Shown: in pieces, positions 24,375-32,983 of the stretch
Layout: each line of letters opens with the position of its first letter
Numbering within the stretch: the first letter of the stretch is position 1
Assembly: GCA_014381415.1 (NCBI GenBank)
Contig: JACNLQ010000056.1
Location: 1-64,000 of the forward strand
Direction of reading: 5' to 3'
DNA from: Fidelibacterota bacterium
GTDB lineage: Bacteria > Fidelibacterota > Marinisomatia > SCGC-AAA003-L08 > D37C17
DNA length: 64,000 nt
Position numbers and translations under genes: made by a program
Notes under the pieces: model-generated
The model's input: the letters and a program-made list of their open reading frames with translations, nothing else
Database searches by the model: none
Told to the model about the DNA's origin: nothing

Positions 24375-25043
24375 ATGAAACATAGTAAGGAAATTCAGTT
24401 CCCTGATCTTCATTTATTAACAGATAAAGAAATGTTTGAAGCATCTCTAATATTTTATCAGAATTTGAACCTTCGCCGCACCATCCGTGAATTTTCTGAT
24501 AAACCTATCTCCAGGGAAGTCATTGAAAATTGTATTAAGACAGCCGGTACTGCACCCAGTGGTGCGAATATGCAGCCTTGGCATTTTGTGCTCATTTCTG
24601 ATCCGAAGATTAAAAAACAAATCCGCATTGCTGCTGAAAAAGAGGAAAGAGAGTTTTACGAAACCCGAGCGCCGAAGGAATGGCTGGAGGTGTTAGCACC
24701 CTTAGGTACAGATGATAATAAACCCTATCTGGAAACCGCTCCCTACCTCATAGCCATTTTTAGGCAGCGCTATGGTAAACTCCCAGATGGACGGGAAGTA
24801 AAACACTATTATGGTTTAGAATCGGTGGGAATTGCCACAGGATTGCTCATTACTGCTATCCACAATATCGGACTGGCATCGCTAACGCATACTCCCAGTC
24901 CCATGGGTTTTCTTAATCAAATCCTAAAGCGACCAAAAAATGAGCGGCCATTCTTATTATTGGTGATAGGACATCCTGCAAAAGATGCAAAAGTCCCGGA
25001 TATTAAGCGTAAAAATATCAGCGAGATTATAACAGAGTTTTAA
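24375..25043 (+). CDS. Nitroreductase-superfamily flavoprotein with iodotyrosine-deiodinase-like triad
   Basis: A 222-residue FMN protein. The phosphate/flavin loop is RRTIREFSDKPIS (34-46), followed by TAPSGANMQPWHF (59-71). The active-site lid carries Glu91, Tyr95 and Lys116, in EEREFYE and TDDNKPYLE. Their spacing (+4, +21) is the same as the substrate-zwitterion triad of mammalian iodotyrosine deiodinase (Glu153, Tyr157, Lys178 in mouse, from memory). This suggests reductive dehalogenation or binding of a halotyrosine or similar amino acid rather than a nitro compound. It follows a cupin gene closely. Specificity is inference from the triad. Confidence 0.82.
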   Translation: MKHSKEIQFPDLHLLTDKEMFEASLIFYQNLNLRRTIREFSDKPISREVIENCIKTAGTAPSGANMQPWHFVLISDPKIKKQIRIAAEKEEREFYETRAPKEWLEVLAPLGTDDNKPYLETAPYLIAIFRQRYGKLPDGREVKHYYGLESVGIATGLLITAIHNIGLASLTHTPSPMGFLNQILKRPKNERPFLLLVIGHPAKDAKVPDIKRKNISEIITEF

Positions 25044-25101
25044 TCAATCTTGTTTAATAATAAATAATCTAAATTCATAAATAGAGTAATTGTAACAACA
25101 T

Positions 25102-25122
25102 ATTACCTCCCTTTCAGGTAAT
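25102..25122. repeat. Short perfect hairpin upstream of the BNR/dockerin gene
   Basis: ATTACCT (25102-25108) and AGGTAAT (25116-25122) form a 7-bp stem with a 7-base loop, 27 bp before the ATG of the next gene. It may be an operator or a weak transcript end for the upstream pair; no T-run follows. Confidence 0.4.
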
Positions 25123-25148
25123 GGTTTATTCTGCCTAAATTTGTTGCT

Positions 25149-27626
25149 ATGAAAAAAATGATGTCATTTGCCATAATTACAGGATTATTCATCTTGGGAA
25201 TATGGTTTTCTGAAACCAAACCCCGAATAATGGGCAGGCAACCTGTGCCCACTGAATTTAACGAAAATAAGTCCAAACGAAAAGATTTTAAAAATCAACG
25301 GAAGGAATATATAAAAAATATGCACCGTGCTCATCCCGATGTAGATTGGGTAAAGATGGATGCAGAGTCTCGGAAAATTCGTACGGACAAGGTACGTAAA
25401 TTACGTGAAGAATTATCGCTCAGTAGAGATGATGGGCTTTTAAACAACCAATTTGAACAAATTAGTCGAGACCTCAGTGGAGTCTGGAATGAAAGAGGCA
25501 GTAATAATCTTTCTGGGAGAATCAGAACTTCAGAAATTGATTGGGAAAACGAACTTATTTACTGTGCATCATCCGGTGGTAATATCTGGCGGGGTTCATT
25601 AGAAGGTGAAAATTGGACTTCTCTCAATGACTATATGCAGATCACCGGAATTACTATGTTGCGGGTGGTTTATTTTGAAAATACTAGGCGATTACTCATC
25701 GGATCTGGTGAACATTTCTATTATACAGATGATGACGGAGTCACTTTAGAAGAGAGTACAGGCTTGGAATTCCTTTCCGGGTATGGGTCGTTAAAGCGTT
25801 CGGTGGTAAGGGAAAATGATAACGAAATCTTTCTTTTAGTTAATGAGGGTAGTGGTAGCTGGAATGAGGTTGCAGCCATTTATCAGTCCATTGATTTTGG
25901 ACAATCATTTACAAAAATCCTGACTTTAGATTATTCGGCTGGTTTATCTTCTTCCCAGGGAAGTGGTCATTTTGATATTTGGACTCCTCGATATTTTGAT
26001 GGAGATGTTTATTTGCTCAACGATAATGATTTCTATCGGGTCACGGAAAATGATGGACTAGAATTTGTTGGTGTTATTCCAGCTTCCGATATTGGTGATA
26101 ACTTACTCACTGGAGGCATGGGAACCAATTATCCCTTCTTTTATGCCCATGTTAACGGCAGGATTTATCATTCCCAAAATGGCGGAAGTACCTGGATTGA
26201 CAAAGGAAACAGTCCGCAATGGTATTTTAGTATTAACAGTTTCAATAGCAGTAATATTAACCGTGAGAATATTTACTGGGGTGGAATGGAATCTTTCCGT
26301 AGTACTAATAGCGGAAGTAATTGGACATTGGTGAACAATTGGTGGGATTATTATGGTAGTGAAGAAACCAAACTGCATGCCGACATTCCTGAGATACGTT
26401 TCTTTTTAGACTCAGAATATAATGAGGTAGCATTAATCGGAACGGATGGTGGGTTATACTTTTCTGATGATGGTCTTCAAACTGTCCAGAATTTGTCGAT
26501 GAGTGGATTGGGTGTAAGCCAGTATTATTCAACATATACCAAAAAAACCGAACCTTTTCACCTTTATGCCGGTGCTCAAGATCAAGGTTTTCAACGGAGC
26601 TTATATCCTGAAGATGAAGTGTTAAATTTTGAGCAGTCTATCAGTGGCGATTATGGCCATTTGGTATCTGGAGATGGTGGTGAAACAATTTGGTGTAATT
26701 ACCCCGGGTTTACCATGTATTATCCCAATCCCCTGACAAATACTGGAGGGGAAACAATTGATTTTCCAGGCTCGGGACATCTTTGGTTGGCTCCATTGAT
26801 GGCAGACCCCTACGATGGTACAAAAGCCTATCTCGGGGGAGGCGGCCTATCTGGTGGAAATCATTTATTTCACCTTTCAATGGGGGGCTGGTCTCTTTCA
26901 TATGAAGAAGAATCCTATAGCTTTAATGGAACTGTTTCTGCAATGGCATTTTCTCCTTTGGAACCGGAGCATCGTTATGTACTTACCAGCGGGGGGAGTT
27001 TCTACCATAGCAGCGATGATGGAATAAACTGGCAGAAAACCATTGGATTTAATGGACCTAGTTCTCACTATTTTTATGGTTCTACTATCTGGGCATCTGA
27101 AAATACACCAGAAAAGTTAATAATTGGAGGTTCAGGATATTCAAATTCACCTGTTTATATTAGTTATAACCATGGGGCAAGTTTTGAACCATTAAATGAT
27201 GGACTGCCTAATACTCTAGTATATAAATTAACCGGCACTCCCAATGATCAATATTTTTTTGCAGCTACTGAGGTGGGGCCATATGTTTATATAAGTGATG
27301 ATGACAACTGGAGCGATTTATCTGGTATTTCTGCCCCTGATCAAACCTATTGGACAGTTGAATATATTCCCGAATTAAATACCGCCCGCTTTGCTACTTA
27401 CGGTAGAGGAATTTGGGATTTTGTACTTGAATTGAATTCAGAAATTTCCGGGGATGTCAACTTTGATGAAATGGTTAATATCCAAGATATTATTCTTTTA
27501 GTAAATTTTGTTTTGGGTATTGAAGAGCCAACCTCACCCCAACTTTCTGCTGGTGATATTAATGGAGATGATTTTCTTAACATTCAGGATATTATTGCAA
27601 CAATAAATATTATTTTATATAGATAG
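25149..27626 (+). CDS. Secreted BNR/sortilin-like beta-propeller protein with C-terminal dockerin
   Basis: An 825-residue exported protein. The N-terminus MKKMMSFAIITGLFILGIWF is a signal peptide. A basic, charged segment (about 35-95) precedes a large propeller region with BNR/Asp-box style repeats (for example SQNGGSTWIDKG, STNSGSNWT, SSDDGINWQKT, SDDDNWSDLSG), the fold seen in sortilin/VPS10-like and glycosidase-like proteins. The final roughly 60 residues form a dockerin with two Ca loops, SGDVNFDEMVNIQDII and AGDINGDDFLNIQDII. No catalytic motif was recognised. No YPNPFNP sorting tail is present. Probably an extracellular binding protein. Confidence 0.82.
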   Translation: MKKMMSFAIITGLFILGIWFSETKPRIMGRQPVPTEFNENKSKRKDFKNQRKEYIKNMHRAHPDVDWVKMDAESRKIRTDKVRKLREELSLSRDDGLLNNQFEQISRDLSGVWNERGSNNLSGRIRTSEIDWENELIYCASSGGNIWRGSLEGENWTSLNDYMQITGITMLRVVYFENTRRLLIGSGEHFYYTDDDGVTLEESTGLEFLSGYGSLKRSVVRENDNEIFLLVNEGSGSWNEVAAIYQSIDFGQSFTKILTLDYSAGLSSSQGSGHFDIWTPRYFDGDVYLLNDNDFYRVTENDGLEFVGVIPASDIGDNLLTGGMGTNYPFFYAHVNGRIYHSQNGGSTWIDKGNSPQWYFSINSFNSSNINRENIYWGGMESFRSTNSGSNWTLVNNWWDYYGSEETKLHADIPEIRFFLDSEYNEVALIGTDGGLYFSDDGLQTVQNLSMSGLGVSQYYSTYTKKTEPFHLYAGAQDQGFQRSLYPEDEVLNFEQSISGDYGHLVSGDGGETIWCNYPGFTMYYPNPLTNTGGETIDFPGSGHLWLAPLMADPYDGTKAYLGGGGLSGGNHLFHLSMGGWSLSYEEESYSFNGTVSAMAFSPLEPEHRYVLTSGGSFYHSSDDGINWQKTIGFNGPSSHYFYGSTIWASENTPEKLIIGGSGYSNSPVYISYNHGASFEPLNDGLPNTLVYKLTGTPNDQYFFAATEVGPYVYISDDDNWSDLSGISAPDQTYWTVEYIPELNTARFATYGRGIWDFVLELNSEISGDVNFDEMVNIQDIILLVNFVLGIEEPTSPQLSAGDINGDDFLNIQDIIATINIILYR

Positions 27627-27735
27627 TATTCTAATATCCAGCCCAAGTTTTAGAATCAAATTATAATTTCTTAAACTCATCCTAATTATTTATTGGTGAG
27701 ACTTATTAAATCCCTCTAAATTTATAGTCTTGATT

Positions 27736-27810
27736 GGCCCGTTCGTCTAGTGGTTAGGACCCAGGGTTTTCATCTCTGTAACAGGAGTTCGATTCTCCTA
27801 CGGGCTACCA
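27736..27810 (+). tRNA. tRNA-Glu (anticodon TTC)
   Basis: The acceptor stem GGCCCGT pairs with ACGGGCT, followed by discriminator A and an encoded CCA. The D region TCGTCTAGTGGTTAGGAC and the T arm AGGAGTTCGATTCTCCT are standard. The anticodon stem CAGGG/CTCTG has one G-T pair and the loop TTTTCAT gives anticodon TTC. Confidence 0.95.
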
Positions 27811-27907
27811 ATCTACTTTCGCTTCGTTCAATAAAAAAGGGCAGAAGTGATGAATGAAACCATATTTGTTAATACAATTGCTATTAGTATTTAACTAGTA
27901 GCTGCAT

Positions 27908-27957
27908 AAAACCTTCAGAATACCTACTTTTCGCAATATAGGTTCTGGAGGTTTTTT
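27908..27957 (+). terminator. Rho-independent terminator downstream of tRNA-Glu
   Basis: AAAACCTTCAGAATACCTA (27908-27926) pairs with TAGGTTCTGGAGGTTTT (27939-27955) with one mismatch and a two-base bulge, followed by a run of Ts reaching 27957. About 100 bp after the tRNA; it would end plus-strand transcripts. Confidence 0.75.
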
Positions 27958-27967
27958 CGTTTATAAA

Positions 27968-28050
27968 ATACAAAAAGCCCGGAAGGAGCCGAGCTTTTTG
28001 CTTTTCTGGTAAACAACTAGGAGGAGGAGGAAAAAGATGTTTACCAGGTA
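27968..28050 (-). ncRNA. Candidate 3'-UTR small RNA: CCTCC-loop hairpin plus terminator after nrdJ
   Basis: On the minus strand, just after the stop of the small nrdJ gene, a perfect 10-bp stem CTGGTAAACA/TGTTTACCAG (28047-28038 with 28015-28006) holds a 22-base loop containing CCTCCTCCTCC. It is followed within ten bases by a Rho-independent terminator. A C-rich single-stranded loop able to pair with Shine-Dalgarno sequences plus a terminator is the architecture of some regulatory sRNAs. On the opposite strand the same bases read as GGAGGAGGAGG followed by a six-codon ATG ORF (MFTRYF), an alternative reading. Function is inference. Confidence 0.4.
27972..27999 (-). terminator. Rho-independent terminator of the nrdJ operon (works on both strands)
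   Basis: AAAAAGCCCGG (27972-27982) and CCGAGCTTTTT (27989-27999) form an A-tract/T-tract flanked GC hairpin with one mismatch and a 6-base loop. On the minus strand it ends the nrdJ transcript with a T-run. Confidence 0.85.
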
Positions 28051-28061
28051 CTTTTAGTTTT

Positions 28062-28709
28062 TTATTTATCGCATTTACTATATCCGCAATCTGGATCCAT
28101 ACAAATATCACACCCATTTTCAGTTTTCAATGTTCTATTGTTACATTCCTTACAAATTCTAAACTCTATATTGCCTGAATTTCCTTCTTCCTTTGCTTGT
28201 ATAACTTTTGGTATTTTGCCATTATCTTCAACTGGGTTTGCATTTGGGCGGTCAATAACACCAACATCAAAGAAAAAACGCTCAATCACATCTGCAATTT
28301 CTGCATAGAAAGAGTGGTAATATTTACCTTCTTTATAAGTTCCACCATTAGGATCAAATATACCCTGTAATTCTTCTAAAATAAACATGGGGTCATTGGA
28401 ACGTCTGAAAATTGCAGATACTAATCTGGTTAACACCACATACTCAGGTGCCCGGGTTAGATCTTTTGAATTTATAAAAATCTCTATTGGACGTATCACA
28501 TTAAAATCATTAACATAACTTAACGTTATGAAGACAGAATTTTTTACAAATGCAGACTTTAATTTATACACCTTTGCATCTACAACCTCCGGCCTATGAG
28601 TACCTTGCATAATATTTGGTGTTGGTTTTCTTTCAGCTTTATTTTTTTTGCTAGTTTTTTTCTTCTTGGAGATTTCTTCAATCTTTGTGCTGGCTCCAAT
28701 TTTAATCAT
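28062..28709 (-). CDS. nrdJ: Class II ribonucleotide reductase, C-terminal subunit (NrdJb-like)
   Basis: A 215-residue partner of the large NrdJ protein. After a basic, Lys-rich N-terminal linker (KKKKTSKKNK) it has a TSCPD-like domain (KNSVFITLSYVNDF, PEYVVLTRLVSAIFRRSN and FYAEIADVIERFFFDVG) and ends in a cysteine-rich zinc-ribbon tail (CKECNN, then CDICMDPDCGYSKCDK). In undivided enzymes these form the C-terminus of one chain, whose tail cysteines re-reduce the active site. Its ATG overlaps the stop of the large gene by 4 bp, so the two chains are translationally coupled. Confidence 0.88.
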   Translation of the reverse strand: MIKIGASTKIEEISKKKKTSKKNKAERKPTPNIMQGTHRPEVVDAKVYKLKSAFVKNSVFITLSYVNDFNVIRPIEIFINSKDLTRAPEYVVLTRLVSAIFRRSNDPMFILEELQGIFDPNGGTYKEGKYYHSFYAEIADVIERFFFDVGVIDRPNANPVEDNGKIPKVIQAKEEGNSGNIEFRICKECNNRTLKTENGCDICMDPDCGYSKCDK

Positions 28710-31249
28710 GTTTCAATTTCCTCAAGTTCTGTGCTGGTTAATACTTCTTCAATTGCCACATCACTGTTTTTCATATAGTGATAAACTGTCGTTAGGGTGC
28801 CGTCTGGCAATTTAATTATTTCTTCTCCATTTGCAGTAATTACCTGATCACCTTCAACTGAAATTTTGAATTCATTTTCTTTTACTTTCTGAAATTCTGT
28901 AAGTTCGGCTTCAGTACTAAGAATTGGAAATCTGCTTCCATCTCTGTAGATAGTCACTCCTTTTAAATTATTTTTCCAGGCTTTAATATATATATCCGAA
29001 ATAACCTCCGGCTGTACATCTTCCGGAAGATTAATAGTGGAAGAAATACTGTGATCAATATATCGTTGAATTAATCCCTGAATTTCCACACGTTTATGTG
29101 GTTTAATATGGTGTGCCGTCCGCAAAAAGTAATCAGGGAGGATATCTTCAAATTTGTCGGTAGCCTCCAGCTCTTCTCCCAATTCCAATTTATCTATATA
29201 TGCCTGTACTGTAGAATGAAATACTTTATAAAATTCATTTTTGTTAAATGATTCTGTCCGCCGTGTATAATAAAGAGCAAATATTGGTTCGACCCCTCCT
29301 GAAACACCAATATAATTTTTCCCTCCAACTTGAATTCCTTTAATAATATTAGAGATAGATCCTGTCGGTGCAATTGACATGATTGCAATATTTCGGATTC
29401 CATTCTCACGGATTAGAGATTGTGTTTCCTCACTGAGAGCTGATTCAATAAATGGACATTCCATATATTCCTCTTCTGAATAAATTGGAGATGCTCCTTT
29501 TTCTCCTGCCAATGAAGCTGAAGCCTGAAAGGCAGCATTGGTTATAAATTCCATTACATTTGTTATTATGGTAATTCCTTCATCACTATCATATCCTAAT
29601 CCCAATTGGTTGAGCATATCTGCAATTCCCATAATACCTAAACCAAGGCGACGAGTTTCCCGTGCTGCTACTTTCTGTTTTTCAAGTGCATTTAAATCTT
29701 CATTCCAAGTTACAACATTATCAAGAAATCGGATAAGTATTGCCGTTGACTCTGCCAATTGATCCCAGTTTATTTTCGCGTTGTTTTCATAGCCATTTTC
29801 TATAAAACAAGATAAATTTAAGGAACCTAAATTGCAAGCTCCACCATCTTCGAGGGGAACTTCAGCACAGGGGTTTGTACAAATAATGGGTTTCCCCACG
29901 TAATTTGAAGGTGAATATTTACTCATTGTGCTCCAAAATATTAAACCCGGTTCAGCTGTTTTATAATTACCTTCAATGAACTGGTCCCAAATCTCCCGGG
30001 CTTTAACCATTCTCCGGATTTCTCCAGTTTGTTCGCTACTAAAATACAACATGAAATCGCCTGCCTGGCGAATTGCTAAATCGTACTCTTCATTATTTAA
30101 TTCAAAAGATATATCTCCATAGACATCCCTATTCATTTTATCGTTGAATTTTGATTTCGTGATGCTGACATTATACTTCTGTTCCAGCCAATTTTTCATT
30201 TTTGCAAATGTGGAAAAACTATCCATCAATACATAATTGCTTATATCCTTTGAAGGTATATTAATTGAATAGTGCACATTGTCAATATCCTGCGGAGCAT
30301 TTTTTAAAATGTTGTTTTTCTTTTTCTTATAAACCAGATATTCACTATGAAGATACTCTCGTTGTTCATCAACTGCCTGCATAAACTCATCACTTGCTTT
30401 TACGGAAATATTGGCAAATCGTACCTGGGTGTTTTCCATAACCTGCTTTTTAATAGTTTCTAATTCTTGATTATCAAACCGACCTGACCAATTGCATTGA
30501 TCTACAATTTGATTGGTTACCCAATTGGGAACTTTTTTAACCTTTAGAAAATGTTCAATATCTGGATGTTTGACATCGATGGTAAGCATTAAAGCCCCTC
30601 TACGACCACTTTGCCCAATTAAACCAGTTGTAAGGGAGTATAGCTCCATGAATGAAACAGCACCAGTTGAGCTGTCTGCAGCATTATGTACAACAGAATC
30701 TTTTGGTCTGAGGGATGAAATATCTACTCCAATACCACCACCGTAAGAATATGTTCTGGCGCATTCGAAGGCTGCTTTATATATGGAATCTATTTCATCT
30801 CTTTGAATTTTTGTTACAAAACAATTGGCTAATGTTTTAAGTCGGTAAAGATCCCCTGCTCCAGCTAAGACTCTTCCACCGGGGATAAATCTACCTTCAA
30901 ATAATTCTTCATAAAATTTTGTTGCCCATTTTTTCTGTTTGGCTTTTGTGCCTTCTACAGTTCCAAGAAAAGAACTCAACCTCTTAAAAACATCTTCAGG
31001 AGTATTTTCAATTAAATCTGAATTTAAATCTTTAATAAAATATTTTTTCTTATATAGATTTTGTGCTAATACATTATCACCCAGATAATTATCATGAACC
31101 GGAAGTTCATTATTTTCTTGTAATTCCGTTAATTGTCTATAAAGATCTCTATATGTTTTTATTCTAGTCTTTCCAATGATATTCACCGTTTTACCGCGAT
31201 GCTTAAACATATCTTCAAAATGTCTTTTTGACATAATCTTTCCTAACAA
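28706..31249 (-). CDS. nrdJ: Adenosylcobalamin-dependent ribonucleoside-diphosphate reductase, large subunit (class II)
   Basis: Oxygen-independent synthesis of deoxyribonucleotides using a B12-generated thiyl radical. It is 847 residues (842 if the ATG at 31234, MSKRHFEDMF, is used). Visible motifs are LANCFVTKIQ (first redox Cys), SGRRGALML, NPCAEVPLEDGGACNLGSLN with the N-x-C-x-E triad and the radical-site Cys, and MSIAPTGSISNI. The C-terminal domains are encoded by the separate downstream gene: a split nrdJ, as known from Pseudomonas nrdJab. Cobalamin supply is therefore required. No B12 riboswitch is recognisable upstream, but NrdR-like boxes may be present at 31446-31492. Confidence 0.93.
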   Translation of the reverse strand: MLGKIMSKRHFEDMFKHRGKTVNIIGKTRIKTYRDLYRQLTELQENNELPVHDNYLGDNVLAQNLYKKKYFIKDLNSDLIENTPEDVFKRLSSFLGTVEGTKAKQKKWATKFYEELFEGRFIPGGRVLAGAGDLYRLKTLANCFVTKIQRDEIDSIYKAAFECARTYSYGGGIGVDISSLRPKDSVVHNAADSSTGAVSFMELYSLTTGLIGQSGRRGALMLTIDVKHPDIEHFLKVKKVPNWVTNQIVDQCNWSGRFDNQELETIKKQVMENTQVRFANISVKASDEFMQAVDEQREYLHSEYLVYKKKKNNILKNAPQDIDNVHYSINIPSKDISNYVLMDSFSTFAKMKNWLEQKYNVSITKSKFNDKMNRDVYGDISFELNNEEYDLAIRQAGDFMLYFSSEQTGEIRRMVKAREIWDQFIEGNYKTAEPGLIFWSTMSKYSPSNYVGKPIICTNPCAEVPLEDGGACNLGSLNLSCFIENGYENNAKINWDQLAESTAILIRFLDNVVTWNEDLNALEKQKVAARETRRLGLGIMGIADMLNQLGLGYDSDEGITIITNVMEFITNAAFQASASLAGEKGASPIYSEEEYMECPFIESALSEETQSLIRENGIRNIAIMSIAPTGSISNIIKGIQVGGKNYIGVSGGVEPIFALYYTRRTESFNKNEFYKVFHSTVQAYIDKLELGEELEATDKFEDILPDYFLRTAHHIKPHKRVEIQGLIQRYIDHSISSTINLPEDVQPEVISDIYIKAWKNNLKGVTIYRDGSRFPILSTEAELTEFQKVKENEFKISVEGDQVITANGEEIIKLPDGTLTTVYHYMKNSDVAIEEVLTSTELEEIET

Positions 31250-31679
31250 ATAAGTTGTTTTTTATTGCTATGTTATTGGAAATGAGTTCAACAAATCCCT
31301 CAAATCCCTATTTGGGTTTTCTCCTAAGAGGTAGAGATGATCAGGCAAAACCAGTATAACAATTGGGGTGCTATACAATCCAGATTGGAGGCTGGAATTT
31401 TCTTATTTTGCGTTTTGTTTCTCGTCGGATAAGAAATACAATTAAACACAATATACGCCTATCTCTTGTAAAAAATATACCCTATATAGTAGTCGTTGGC
31501 AAAATGAAATATTACAAAATGTAACATTATTTTATTTTTTCAAGTTAATTGCCTACAAATCAATGAGATAAAATTAAGTATTATTTTTATGGAATCATCA
31601 AGTAATAAATGGGATATTATTTTTATATTTCACCAATCAATTAATTTATAATTTCACACTAAATCACATAAGCTAAATT
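31250..31679. other. Divergent control region between nrdJ and thyA
   Basis: A 430-bp non-coding gap. The part next to nrdJ (31250-31440) contains hairpin-forming segments on the minus strand, such as a stem of GTTTT..CCT with AGG..AAAAC (about 31317-31352), and a CCAGCC..CTGG hairpin near 31380. The middle holds NrdR-like half-sites (31446-31492). A palindrome TTACAAAATGTAA lies at 31512-31524. The thyA side (31525-31679) is very AT-rich and probably holds the thyA promoter; no convincing ORF is seen. Confidence 0.5.
31446..31492. promoter_or_regulatory. Candidate pair of NrdR boxes upstream of nrdJ
   Basis: Against the remembered NrdR consensus ACACWATATMTWGTGT, box 1 at 31446-31461 begins ACACAATATA (10 of 16 overall, all in the first half) and box 2 at 31477-31492 matches at 11 of 16 including TATATAGT. 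Start-to-start distance is 31 bp, the three-helical-turn spacing typical of NrdR operators. Both boxes are imperfect, so this is a candidate only. Confidence 0.35.
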
Positions 31680-32498
31680 ATGAAAGAGTATCTTGATCTT
31701 GTTTCGCATGTATTAAAAAACGGCACAACTAAAACCAACCGTACCGGGACTGACACCTTAATGGTTTTTGGATATCATTATAAAATTGATCTGCAAAATG
31801 GATTTCCACTTGTCACAACAAAAAAGGTGTATTTCAATTCAGTAATACGGGAATTGCTCTGGTATTTATCTGGGGAAACGCATATTCGTAATTTAAGACA
31901 ACATACCAAAATCTGGGATGCCTGGACTTCCGCAGAAAAAAACTGGGAAGTGGGTAAAATGTATGGATATCAATGGGTGAATTGGGATGTCCATGATAAT
32001 CAATCAGATAATGGGGAAATAAATCATCGCCATATAAATCAAATACAAAACGTTATTGAGCTCATCCAATCAAACCCCAACTCCCGAAGGATGGTAGTTA
32101 GCGCTTGGAATCCTGCTGTGCTTGATGAAATTGCTCTTCCAAGCTGCCATGCATTTTTTATTTTCAATGTCACCGATGGTAAACTTAATTGTCATCTTAC
32201 TCAGCGCAGTGGGGATATAGCTCTAGGCATCCCCTTTAACTTGGCTTGTTATGCTACTCTTACTCAAATGATTGCCAAAGAAACGGGATTAGCACTGGGA
32301 GAATTTTCACATTATATCAATGATGCCCATATTTATGTAGATCATGTTAAAGGCTTGAAAGAGCAACTTACCCGAAAACCCTTCCAATTAGCATCTCTTG
32401 AAATCGCAGATAAACCGTTTTGGGATTTAGAGTTTGAAGATTTTACCCTCCATAATTATCAACACCACCCAGTTGTTAAATTCCCAGTTGCGGTATAA
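31680..32498 (+). CDS. thyA: Thymidylate synthase
   Basis: Methylates dUMP to dTMP with methylene-THF. It is 272 residues: TNRTGTDTLMVFGYHYKID (20-38), RELLWYLSGETHIRNL, the catalytic Cys in LPSCHAFFIFNV, QRSGDIALGIPFNLACYA and the C-terminal HPVVKFPVAV. The stop overlaps the start of the folA gene (TAATG), pairing dTMP synthesis with regeneration of its folate, beside nrdJ on the other strand: a compact DNA-precursor locus. Confidence 0.97.
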   Translation: MKEYLDLVSHVLKNGTTKTNRTGTDTLMVFGYHYKIDLQNGFPLVTTKKVYFNSVIRELLWYLSGETHIRNLRQHTKIWDAWTSAEKNWEVGKMYGYQWVNWDVHDNQSDNGEINHRHINQIQNVIELIQSNPNSRRMVVSAWNPAVLDEIALPSCHAFFIFNVTDGKLNCHLTQRSGDIALGIPFNLACYATLTQMIAKETGLALGEFSHYINDAHIYVDHVKGLKEQLTRKPFQLASLEIADKPFWDLEFEDFTLHNYQHHPVVKFPVAV

Positions 32499-32980
32499 TG
32501 ATGAAAATTCATCTTATTTGGGCACAAGATCAAAATGGCGGTATCGGTAAGGATGGGAAACTTCCATGGTATATTTCCGAAGACCTTAAAAATTTTAAAA
32601 AGCTCACCTTAAACTCTACAATTTTAATGGGAAGAAAAACTTGGGAATCTCTCCCATTCAAGCCATTACCCAATAGAAGAAATATTGTTCTAAGTAGCCA
32701 AAATATGCAGGAAATTGAATGTTATTCTTCCGTGGAAGAATGCATTGAGAAATTAAATGCTCAGGGAACGTCAATTCTTTTTGTTATTGGAGGTTCAAAA
32801 GTTTATCGTAATTTTATTCACAGAGCTGATGAGCTTCATATAACCTTCGTTGATAAAAGCACCGAGGGGATTGATACTTATTTTCCTATAACCATGCTGA
32901 AAATCATGGAAGAATTTGAAAAATCCTACGAAGTAGAATTAAGTGATGACGCTACTTACTCCCATTGGGTAAAGAAGTAA
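32498..32980 (+). CDS. folA: Dihydrofolate reductase
   Basis: Regenerates tetrahydrofolate after the ThyA reaction. It is 160 residues with LIWAQDQNGGIGKDGKLPW (5-23; substrate pocket), the acidic residue in ISEDLKNFKKLT, LMGRKTWESLPFKPLPNR (NADPH site), VIGGSKVY and ITFVDKSTEGIDTYFP. Two adjacent ATG codons (32498, 32501) are possible starts. Only 3 bp separate its stop from the convergent transporter gene, with no terminator visible. Confidence 0.96.
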   Translation: MMKIHLIWAQDQNGGIGKDGKLPWYISEDLKNFKKLTLNSTILMGRKTWESLPFKPLPNRRNIVLSSQNMQEIECYSSVEECIEKLNAQGTSILFVIGGSKVYRNFIHRADELHITFVDKSTEGIDTYFPITMLKIMEEFEKSYEVELSDDATYSHWVKK

Positions 32981-32983
32981 AAC

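Noticed and set aside
28037..28057. Mini-ORF MFTRYF with a GGAGGAGGAGG ribosome site on the plus strand as a real gene.
   Set aside because: Six codons, overlaps a perfect hairpin in the nrdJ 3' region; listed only as an alternative reading.
31250..31440. Cobalamin riboswitch expected before a B12-dependent reductase.
   Set aside because: No recognisable B12-box or conserved core on the nrdJ strand.
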